This document shows, one piece after another, positions 39,362 through 45,751 of a stretch of 45,751 nt of DNA. A program made the position numbers and the translations under genes. Source of the stretch: Thermaceae bacterium (GTDB taxonomy: Bacteria > Deinococcota > Deinococci > Deinococcales > Marinithermaceae). The first letter of the stretch is position 1, and each line of letters opens with the position of its first letter. The notes below the pieces were generated by a model. That model saw only the letters and a list, made by a program, of their open reading frames with translations, was not told the origin of the DNA and made no database searches. The stretch is taken from contig JALSMT010000061.1 in assembly GCA_026987375.1 (NCBI GenBank), forward strand, positions 1 through 45,751, written 5' to 3'.

Positions 39362-41479
39362 CTACTTCTTGGACTTGGCGAGGTTGGGCTTGACGCAGAT
39401 CGCCCAAACGCTCAAGGTCCAGTCTTCCGAAGGCCCGCCTACCATACGCCCCGCCTGAGCCATCCAGCCCACGTTGGAGACGGGATAGCTAGCCTGCAAG
39501 GCGATGGTCGGATCGTAAACGCCGCTTGCGGTCTGTACGCTGGCGCCGCCGCCCACGACCTGGAAGCCTTCGGGGCAGCTCACCTGAGCAACCTTGGGCT
39601 GGTTGCAGGGGCAGGCGCCGATCGCGGCGTCACTGGTGGCGCTGACGATACGGAACTCGCTGATGCCTGGAGGGCCCATGGGGCCGCGCGGTCCTTGCGG
39701 GCCTACGGGGCCGGTGGGGCCTACGGGGCCCTGCGGACCTTGCGGGCCGGTGGCACCCTTGGGGCCGACGGGACCTGGAGGCCCTTGCGGGCCTACGGGG
39801 CCGGCGGGTCCCTGCGGGCCGGCGGGGCCGATGGGGCCCTTGGGGCCGGTAGCGCCGCGCGGTCCCTGCGGGCCGGTGGGGCCTACGGGACCTACGGGAC
39901 CGACCGGTCCTTGCGGACCTTGCGGGCCGGCGGGTCCGAAGCAGTCTAGGGCGTTGACCTTGCCGTCGCCGTTGATGTCTTCGGTCTTCAGATCAGGCAC
40001 GCCGTTGCCGTTGGTGTCCCAGCAGTTGATGCCGGCGGGACCCTGCGGGCCGGTGGGGCCGGTGGGGCCTTGGGGACCGACGGGGCCGGTAGCGCCCTTG
40101 GGACCCTTGGGGCCTACGGGACCCTGCGGGCCGGTGGGGCCTTGGGGGCCCTGGGGACCGGTGGCGCCCTTGGGACCCTGCGGGCCGCGCGGACCCTGCG
40201 GGCCGGTGGGTCCTTGGGGGCCGCGGGGGCCTTGGGGACCCACGGGGCCGACGGGGCCCTGGGGACCTACGGGGCCGATGCAGTCAAGGGCGTTGACCTT
40301 GCCGTCGCCGTTGATGTCTTCGGTCTTCAGATCAGGCACGCCGTTGCCGTTGGTGTCCCAGCAGTTGATGCCGGCGGGACCCTGCGGGCCGGTGGGGCCG
40401 GTGGGGCCTTGGGGACCCTGGGGGCCGGTGGCACCCTTGGGACCCCTGGGGCCTACGGGACCCTGCGGGCCGGTGGGACCGGTGGGGCCTTGGGGACCGA
40501 CGGGGCCGCGCGGACCGATGGGACCGGTAGCGCCCTTGGGTCCGACGGGTCCCTGGGGACCCTGCGGGCCGGTGGGACCTTTGGGGCCCTTAGGACCGGT
40601 GGGGCCTTGCGGGCCGGTGGGGCCTTGGGGGCCTTGCGGGCCGGCGGGGCCCTTGGGACCCTGCGGGCCGGCGGGACCAACCGGGCCGGCGGGGCCAACC
40701 GCGCCCTTAGGACCCTGGGGGCCGGTGGGGCCGGTTGGGCCGGCGGGACCACGGGGACCCGGAGGCCCTACTGGACCCTGCGGCCCCGGAGGCCCCTGGG
40801 GACCTGGAGGCCCTTGCACAACCAGAACCTTTTGGGCCGCCGTTTTGGTTTCTATCGGGGAGGCGATTACAGCCATCCGCTGAGTGGCGCTGCTATTAAC
40901 GTCTTTGAATTTGACGCCGTAAGGCACCTGTATGGAAAGCTGCTGCTGGGTCTGGTTGACGATCGTCAAAATGCCCTTGCCGTGATAATCGGGGTTGGAG
41001 ACGTTGCGAAAGTTGCTGATCTCCGCTCTGACCAACCCTTGCTTCACCGCCTGCGACAACTCAATGGCTCCGCCGGAAATATCGTGGCTGGCATTGGACT
41101 TGGCGTAGCCCACGAGCTCCTTAGTAACGGGCATCTTGGCGCCGTCGTACTTGAGGCCGTCGGTGAAGTACCAAACGGCTCTCTGTACTTGGTAAGGATG
41201 GCTCTTGTTGTAGCCGCGGGCGGCGGCGTACTTGAGAACCGCGCGCACCTCTGCTGGAGCCAGGCCCACCGAAGCGAGCTTCTTACCGGGGAAGGGCTTG
41301 CCGTAATCCATGCAAAAACCCTCTACCGGCACCTCGACGGATCCCGAAGGGGGAATCGAGATTACGACGCCCGATTCCGCCGCCAACGCCCTGGGACCGG
41401 TCAGAATGACCGCGACCAGAAGAACGAGCGCGGCTGGCAAGAAGCGGCTGACTATACTGCCGAAATTAAACCTCTTCAC
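39362..41479 (-). CDS. Secreted collagen-like protein with two Ca-binding inserts
   Basis: A 705-residue exported protein. Residues 1-34 form a signal peptide ending ALAA. Residues about 35-220 form a head domain with FCMDYG (Cys56) and [13 protein letters not shown] (Gln99), reminiscent of Cys-Gln thioester domains. Gly-X-Y tracts occupy about 223-370, 401-483 and 514-605. Two identical 30-residue inserts (371-400 and 484-513) carry a DTNGNGVPD and [12 protein letters not shown] pair, dockerin/EF-hand-like Ca loops, flanked by Cys. The C-terminal 100 residues ([23 protein letters not shown]) match a domain often found after bacterial collagen tracts. GTG start with GGAGGAGG 7 nt upstream. 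No anchor is visible. Probably a surface or matrix protein. Confidence 0.88.
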   Translation of the reverse strand: MKRFNFGSIVSRFLPAALVLLVAVILTGPRALAAESGVVISIPPSGSVEVPVEGFCMDYGKPFPGKKLASVGLAPAEVRAVLKYAAARGYNKSHPYQVQRAVWYFTDGLKYDGAKMPVTKELVGYAKSNASHDISGGAIELSQAVKQGLVRAEISNFRNVSNPDYHGKGILTIVNQTQQQLSIQVPYGVKFKDVNSSATQRMAVIASPIETKTAAQKVLVVQGPPGPQGPPGPQGPVGPPGPRGPAGPTGPTGPQGPKGAVGPAGPVGPAGPQGPKGPAGPQGPQGPTGPQGPTGPKGPKGPTGPQGPQGPVGPKGATGPIGPRGPVGPQGPTGPTGPQGPVGPRGPKGATGPQGPQGPTGPTGPQGPAGINCWDTNGNGVPDLKTEDINGDGKVNALDCIGPVGPQGPVGPVGPQGPRGPQGPTGPQGPRGPQGPKGATGPQGPQGPTGPQGPVGPKGPKGATGPVGPQGPTGPTGPQGPAGINCWDTNGNGVPDLKTEDINGDGKVNALDCFGPAGPQGPQGPVGPVGPVGPTGPQGPRGATGPKGPIGPAGPQGPAGPVGPQGPPGPVGPKGATGPQGPQGPVGPTGPVGPQGPRGPMGPPGISEFRIVSATSDAAIGACPCNQPKVAQVSCPEGFQVVGGGASVQTASGVYDPTIALQASYPVSNVGWMAQAGRMVGGPSEDWTLSVWAICVKPNLAKSKK
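39948..40078 (-). repeat. 131-bp exact direct repeat, copy 2 (collagen gene)
   Basis: Identical base for base to 40287-40417, 339 nt away. It encodes the second Ca-binding insert and the adjoining Gly-X-Y residues. Identity at third codon positions points to recent duplication or gene conversion. Confidence 0.9.
40287..40417 (-). repeat. 131-bp exact direct repeat, copy 1 (collagen gene)
   Basis: Partner of 39948-40078. The offset of 339 nt is 113 codons, so the reading frame is kept. Recombination between copies would remove one collagen tract and one Ca-binding insert in frame. Confidence 0.9.
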
Positions 41480-41520
41480 TGCTATACCTCCTCCTTATAC
41501 CTGTAGTTGCGAGCTGGAAA

Positions 41521-41530
41521 CTCATATGAG
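41521..41530. promoter_or_regulatory. Short palindrome upstream of the collagen-like gene
   Basis: CTCATATGAG is a perfect 10-nt palindrome about 42 nt upstream of the GTG start. It may be an operator, but palindromes this short occur by chance. A further imperfect repeat ACCATT/AATGGT lies at 41591-41614. Confidence 0.25.
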
Positions 41531-41641
41531 AACTAAACTTAAGAGATACACGCAGCGCTTCCAGCCTCACCACCGCATTGTTACATAGATACCATTCCAA
41601 CAAATAAAAATGGTGTTAAAGTTCGGCATGGTCTCAGGGGC

Positions 41642-41647
41642 TAGAAT
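41642..41647 (+). promoter_or_regulatory. -10 element of lemA, leaderless type
   Basis: TAGAAT ends 6 nt before the ATG at 41654. No ribosome-binding site is present. Confidence 0.55.
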
Positions 41648-41653
41648 GTCTTG

Positions 41654-42193
41654 ATGACTTTCACCGGCTATCTACTCTGGGGGTTGCTGGCGCTAGTGCT
41701 GGTTTTTACCGCCTGGTACTACAACCGCTTGGTATCGGCCCGCAACGCCGTTAAAGAAGCCTGGTCGGGAATAGACGTGCAGCTGAAGAAGAGGCACGAC
41801 TTGGTTCCCATGCTGGTAAACGCGGTGGGCGCTTACGCCAAACACGAGCGCGGCCTATTGGAAAACGTCGCGCGCCTGCGTACCGGCTCGAGCCCCGACC
41901 CGCAGCAGGAAGCCGAACTGAGCCACGAACTGAAGCGGCTACTGGCCGTCGCCGAGGCCTACCCCGAGCTAAAAGCCAGCAGCAACTTCCTCTCCTTGCA
42001 GCAGCAACTCGTCGAGGTGGAAGAAAAGCTGCAGCTGGCGCGGCGCTACTACAACGGCGCGGTGCGCGTGTATAACACCCTGATAGAGTCTTTCCCGGCC
42101 CTACTGATAGCCGCACGCTTCGGATTTCGGCCGGCCCAGTACTTCGAACTACCCCTGGCCACCCAGGCCGAGGCTCCCGAGGTCAGATGGTAA
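41654..42193 (+). CDS. lemA: LemA family protein
   Basis: A 179-residue membrane-tethered protein of the LemA family. One N-terminal helix (about residues 3-20) is followed by YYNRLVSARNAVKEAWSGIDVQLKKRHDLVPMLVNAVGAYAKHE, the family hallmark, and a helical bundle ending with YNTLIESFPALLIAARFGFRPAQYFE. I prefer the ATG at 41654 over the TTG just before it because the TAGAAT hexamer ends exactly 6 nt upstream. It overlaps the DUF2207 gene by 7 nt; the two families are regularly adjacent. The cellular role of LemA is not settled. Confidence 0.93.
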   Translation: MTFTGYLLWGLLALVLVFTAWYYNRLVSARNAVKEAWSGIDVQLKKRHDLVPMLVNAVGAYAKHERGLLENVARLRTGSSPDPQQEAELSHELKRLLAVAEAYPELKASSNFLSLQQQLVEVEEKLQLARRYYNGAVRVYNTLIESFPALLIAARFGFRPAQYFELPLATQAEAPEVRW

Positions 42194-44070
42194 AGAAACT
42201 GCTCTTACTACTGCTGCTGCTAAGCCCGGCCTTGGCCGAGGAGGCGATAAGGCGGTTTGACGTCGAGCTGCAAATGCAAAAGGGCGGCAAGCTGCTGGTA
42301 ACCGAGCGGATAGACGCCTACAGCGAAGGCAGTTACATCCGCCACGGCATTTACCGCGACTTGTTGCTGGCGCCCAGCGGTAGTTTCAGCAACAGCTTGC
42401 TGAAAATTCACGTACTCGGCGTTACCCGCAACGGCGCCCCCGAGCCTTACTTCGTCTCGCGGCGCTACCGCAGGCTGCGCCTCTACCTGGGTAGTCGCGA
42501 CGTTTACCTCGAGCCCGGCCTGCACCGCTACGTCCTCAAATACTTGGTGAGCGGCGCGATGCGGCGGCGTAAGAACAAAGGAGAGCTGCTTTGGAACCTG
42601 ACCGGAAACGAGTGGCGTTTCCCTATATACAGTCTTGGCTTGCGCGTAGGGCTACCACCGCGGCTTAGCGCCCAAGACGTCAAAGCCCGGGTCTACTACG
42701 GCCCCCTGGGCGCACGGCGCCGCTCGCCGCTGGCGGCGACGGGCAACTCGCTCAGACTGAGCCTGAGCGAACCTCTGCCCCCCGGCAGCGGAGCCACCCT
42801 GCAGATGCAGTGGCCGCTGGCGCTCTACCGTCCGCCGCCGCCACCGCCCAGCCCGCTGGCGCTGTTTTCGCTCCTGGGAACCTTTCTACTGGCGCTCTTT
42901 TACTTTCTGGGCTGGCTGCACACGGGCCGCGATCCGGTGGTGGGACCGGTCATCCCCCGCTTCTCGCCCCCCGAGGGCGTCAGCGCCCCGCTGGCGCGCT
43001 ACCTGGTGCGTAACGTCAGCGATACCCGCTCGGTCAGCTCGGCCATATTCCAGCTGGCGCAGCAAGGATACCTACGGATAATCCCCGAAAAACCGCCGGT
43101 TTTGCAACCCGGAAACAGTCCGGCCGCCGCCCAGCTAGCGCCCGAACTGAGCTCTCTCTACCAAGCGCTAATGACCAAAGTCGGCGGGCTGCGGCTGGAT
43201 AGCAACCACGCCGCCGCCCTACAAGGCGCCAAAACCGCCCTGGCGCTGCGCCTCAACCAGCGCGGCCGCGAGTACCTGCACGGCAACTCCGGGCCGCCCT
43301 TACTGGGAACCTTCGCCACCGCGGCCATAGCGGCGCTGCTCTTGCTAAAGGTATTCGGCGGAGGTTTTTCAACCCTGGTTTTTACCGCTATCATCAGCTT
43401 TTTCTATACCGTCAGCGCCGCTACCATGCTGGAAAAAGCGGCGCTCTTGCTGGAAGAATACCGCCTCATACCCGGCCTGGCGCCGCTGGCCAAACTGCTG
43501 GGAGCGGCGCTGCTGCTGGTGGTTATCATCGTTCCGCCGCTGTTTGCGGGGCTGTTCATTGCAATCTCCGCCGGCGCCATGGTCGGCCTGGCCGTGGCGC
43601 TGGCGCACCTGCTCAACGTTTTCGCCCTTTACCTGATGCCCAGCTACACCAAAAAAGGAGCTCTAATCCGCAACCACCTGCTGGGCCTGATGCGCTACCT
43701 GGCGGTCAGCGACGCCGCCGAGCTAAAACGCCTGGGGGCCCCGCCCGACAGCTCTAGCCGCTTGGCGCGGCTCATTCCCTACGCCATAGCCCTGGGGCTG
43801 GAAACGCGCTTTGGCAAGAGGCTGGAGGACTACCTTAAACAGCACCCCCAAGAAGCGGGCAACGTCATCCTCTGGAGCGGCCCGCGCTCGTTTTCCGGCA
43901 CAAACTCTTTCGACAGCGCCAGCCTGGACCAGCTGGGCGGGTTGACCAACGAGATATCAAACAGCATCAGGACGGCGCTGGCGCGCGCCAGCGCCGGTTC
44001 CGGCGGCGGGTTTTCCGGCGGGGGTTTTTCGGGTGGAGGCGCCGGCGGCGGGGGTGGCGGCGGATGGTAG
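42187..44070 (+). CDS. DUF2207-domain membrane protein
   Basis: A 627-residue protein with a signal peptide (VKKLLLLLLLLSPALAEE), an extracytoplasmic beta-domain of the DUF2207 family (about residues 20-215, including GSYIRHGIYRDLLL and LLWNLTGNEWRFPI), a helix near 227-247, and a cytoplasmic region with a winged-helix-like stretch (VSSAIFQLAQQGYLRI). Further helices lie near 372-412 and 435-480. The tail is almost pure Gly/Ser/Phe ending in GGGGGW, common in this family. It overlaps lemA by 7 nt and the next gene by 7 nt, suggesting coupled translation. The function is unknown; envelope stress or quality control is often proposed. Confidence 0.88.
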   Translation: MVKKLLLLLLLLSPALAEEAIRRFDVELQMQKGGKLLVTERIDAYSEGSYIRHGIYRDLLLAPSGSFSNSLLKIHVLGVTRNGAPEPYFVSRRYRRLRLYLGSRDVYLEPGLHRYVLKYLVSGAMRRRKNKGELLWNLTGNEWRFPIYSLGLRVGLPPRLSAQDVKARVYYGPLGARRRSPLAATGNSLRLSLSEPLPPGSGATLQMQWPLALYRPPPPPPSPLALFSLLGTFLLALFYFLGWLHTGRDPVVGPVIPRFSPPEGVSAPLARYLVRNVSDTRSVSSAIFQLAQQGYLRIIPEKPPVLQPGNSPAAAQLAPELSSLYQALMTKVGGLRLDSNHAAALQGAKTALALRLNQRGREYLHGNSGPPLLGTFATAAIAALLLLKVFGGGFSTLVFTAIISFFYTVSAATMLEKAALLLEEYRLIPGLAPLAKLLGAALLLVVIIVPPLFAGLFIAISAGAMVGLAVALAHLLNVFALYLMPSYTKKGALIRNHLLGLMRYLAVSDAAELKRLGAPPDSSSRLARLIPYAIALGLETRFGKRLEDYLKQHPQEAGNVILWSGPRSFSGTNSFDSASLDQLGGLTNEISNSIRTALARASAGSGGGFSGGGFSGGGAGGGGGGGW

Positions 44071-45554
44071 AGCGAAAGCTGTTATGGACCGCTCGAATTC
44101 TTGCCCTGGCGCTTACCCTGCTGGTCGCCGCTTGCTCGGCCCAGCCCGGCAACCCCCCGCGAGCGCCGGGATGGAGCGTGGTCACGCCCCCAGCCCTGCC
44201 CCTCCGGCAGAACGTACTCAACCCCGACCGCGGCTTTTATACCTCCAACCTCGACCTCTTCTCGGCGGACGAGTCCGACTACGCCGCGGTCCGCGCCGCA
44301 GGCTACACTCTGGCCTACCCCTACAACACCTGGCTGCCGCGGCGGGAACTCACGCAGGCCGAGCTGGACGCCCTCCAGCAGGGCTTCGACCTGGTGCGGC
44401 GGCACGGCTTCAAGCTGATCCTGCGTTTCCGCTACGGCGAAAACGGCGACGCCGACTGGAACGTCATCCAGCGCCACCTCGAGCAGCTGGCCCCTCTGAT
44501 CCAAAAGAACGCCGACGTGATCGCGGTGCTGCAGGCGGGCTTTCTGGGGCGCTGGGGCGAGTGGCACTGCTGGCAGGCGAGCGAGGTCTGCCACGACGGC
44601 GCGGTCGAGAAGGCCTACGTACTCGATCGGCTGCTGGCCGCGCTGGCCGGTAGCGACGTGCCCCTGGCGCTGCGCTACCCGCCCGACAAGGCGCGCTACC
44701 TGGGTGACCTCGACTTTGCCGATTACGACAGCGTACCGCCGCCGCCCGATCCGGTGCGGGGGTTCGCGGATACGGAGGGCCTGCGCGCCCGCATCGCCCA
44801 CCACAACGACTGCTTCCTTTCGAGCGCCGACGACGTGGGCACCTATCCCAACGAGCCGCGCGAGCGCATTAATCAGTGGCGCGGCTTTACCTACGCCGAA
44901 AACGAGCACCTCCTCTACGGCGGCGAGACCTGCAATGACCAAGACCCAGACGACCCCGGGCGAGCCCGCGGGGCGCGCCTGCTGGACGAGCTGAAAAAGG
45001 CCCACCTGGACTACCTCAACGCCGACTACCACCCTGGAATGCTGCAAAACTGGCGCAGCGACGGAGTTTTTGAGGAGGTAGCCGCGCGTCTGGGTTACCG
45101 CCTAGTGCTCGATGAAGCAGCCTGGACCGCACCGTCCCCCGGGGCGAGCTGGAGCTTCCGCATAACGATCCACAACGACGGCTTTGCCCGCCTCAAGCGG
45201 CGCTACCACGTCTTTTTGCTGTTGCAGAGCAACCACCAGACCATCAAAGAGCCGCTAAACTTTGACCTGCGCCAGATAGCCCCAGGAGAGAGCAAGACCT
45301 TCTCCCAGGCGAAGCTGCCGGGGTTAGCGGCGGGGCGCTGGCGCTTGGGGCTGGCTATCAGCGATCCCGCCGCGCGAGGGGAGGGTCGTCGCGAATACGC
45401 TATTCGCCTGGCCAACGAACTGAACTACGACGGCGTCAACTGGCTGGGGGAGATAGTTACGCCTCGAGCGGGCTCAATAGTAGAATCCGGCGCCGCGATC
45501 TGCAGCGGCAATAGCGGATATATAGATCAACGCGATATTCCGCGGCGCTACTGA
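44064..45554 (+). CDS. DUF4874/DUF4832 lipoprotein, glycosidase-like
   Basis: A 496-residue lipoprotein: signal helix (residues 8-20) and lipobox VAAC with Cys24. Residues about 48-200 correspond to DUF4874, with NVLNPDRGFYTSN at the start, LILRFRYGENGDADW near 118, and QAGFLGRWGEWHCW near 155, whose acidic residues are placed as in glycoside-hydrolase-like barrels. DUF4832 follows to about 480, with YAENEHLLYGGETCND and LNADYHPGMLQNWR near 315. This pair is typical of secreted carbohydrate-related proteins, but catalysis is unproven. The ATG overlaps the DUF2207 stop by 7 nt, tying it to the lemA operon. Confidence 0.85.
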   Translation: MVERKLLWTARILALALTLLVAACSAQPGNPPRAPGWSVVTPPALPLRQNVLNPDRGFYTSNLDLFSADESDYAAVRAAGYTLAYPYNTWLPRRELTQAELDALQQGFDLVRRHGFKLILRFRYGENGDADWNVIQRHLEQLAPLIQKNADVIAVLQAGFLGRWGEWHCWQASEVCHDGAVEKAYVLDRLLAALAGSDVPLALRYPPDKARYLGDLDFADYDSVPPPPDPVRGFADTEGLRARIAHHNDCFLSSADDVGTYPNEPRERINQWRGFTYAENEHLLYGGETCNDQDPDDPGRARGARLLDELKKAHLDYLNADYHPGMLQNWRSDGVFEEVAARLGYRLVLDEAAWTAPSPGASWSFRITIHNDGFARLKRRYHVFLLLQSNHQTIKEPLNFDLRQIAPGESKTFSQAKLPGLAAGRWRLGLAISDPAARGEGRREYAIRLANELNYDGVNWLGEIVTPRAGSIVESGAAICSGNSGYIDQRDIPRRY

Positions 45555-45649
45555 ACTCGTAAACCTGGTTCTATCCGCCTGGTCGCTCGGTCGCTCAGGC
45601 GCTCTTCGGCGCGAATGGCAAGGGTGACTTGGTTACGCAACTTCTTCTC
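45555..45649. other. Intergenic gap before the last partial gene
   Basis: A 95-nt gap between convergent genes. It holds GGTCGCTCGGTCGCTCAGGCGCTC, written here in parts as GGTCGCTC / GGTCGCTC / AGGCGCTC, a short imperfect tandem of 8 nt near 45586-45603. No terminator was found. Confidence 0.4.
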
Positions 45650-45751
45650 TCAGCAATAAAGATACGAACGAGAAAAGGGCAAGTCCACCCTTCCCTCACT
45701 ATCAGGTTTGGCCAGCAGCACCTGGTGCACCGCCAGGTGCCCGGCGGCGAA
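45650..45751 (-). CDS. 3' end of an unidentified gene, cut by the window edge
   Basis: The last 33 codons of a minus-strand frame run off the window end and stop with TGA at 45650-45652. The visible product includes GHLAVHQVLLAKPDSEGR and ends SRSYLYC. The base composition and G/C third positions look coding at its upstream part. Too short to assign a family; it could also be a chance frame. Confidence 0.4.
   Translation of the reverse strand, partial: FAAGHLAVHQVLLAKPDSEGRVDLPFSRSYLYC

Noticed and set aside
39594-41506. Plus-strand open frames over the collagen-like gene
   Set aside because: The Gly-rich repeat leaves several frames open on both strands. Only the minus frame has a signal peptide, ribosome site and globular end domains.

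Overview
The window reads as a chromosomal segment of a GC-rich bacterium, most likely a member of the Deinococcota (Deinococcus-Thermus). The affiliation rests on two things: the gene set (L25/TL5-type ribosomal protein, HisZ with short HisG, a 12-gene late cobalamin operon) and a promoter habit known from that phylum. At least nine genes have a TANNNT -10 hexamer ending exactly 6 or 7 nt before the start codon, so their mRNAs should begin at or next to the start codon (leaderless). The affiliation is an inference from these traits, not a database result.

Layout. 1-3.7 kb (+): luxS-mtnN (activated methyl cycle), prs, rplY/ctc, pth. 3.7-4.35 kb: a gene-poor stretch with a truncated transposase, then tRNA-Gly(GCC) and a ferredoxin-NADP reductase. 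5.3-14.85 kb (-): a nine-gene operon made of an RpiR-type regulator, a Tat-exported sugar-binding protein, ABC ATPase and permease, MtnA, MtnK, an Rpe-family epimerase, an LsrF-type aldolase/thiolase and a zinc alcohol dehydrogenase. It ends at a strong bidirectional terminator. It looks like an import and catabolic route for a 5-modified ribose (methylthioribose or 5-deoxyribose), or for AI-2, ending in DHAP plus a C2-type fragment.

14.9-18.2 kb (+): sfsA, hisZ-hisG, trmH. 18.2-22.1 kb (-): a large lipoprotein, a HAD hydrolase, purB. 22.2-23.7 kb (+): two membrane proteins, the second a CPBP-family protein in visibly AT-richer DNA. 23.7-28.1 kb: rmuC, a THUMP-like methyltransferase, two tandem paralogous membrane-anchored proteins of unknown function, and a YjbQ-family protein.

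39.3-28.2 kb (-): a cobalamin riboswitch with its own terminator, followed by a tightly packed operon: btuF-btuC-btuD-orf120-cobO-alpha/beta hydrolase-cbiA-cbiB-cobD-DUF3800-cobC-(cobQ+cobU fusion). Junctions overlap or are separated by no more than 26 nt. Most of the synthesis genes are extremely GC-rich; the DUF3800 gene and the btu genes are less so, giving a mosaic look. Corrin-ring genes, cobS and cobT are not in the window.

39.4-45.75 kb: a secreted collagen-like protein (-) with two identical Ca-binding inserts and a possible thioester-type head domain, then a lemA-DUF2207-DUF4874/DUF4832 operon (+), and the 3' end of an unidentified minus-strand gene at the window edge.
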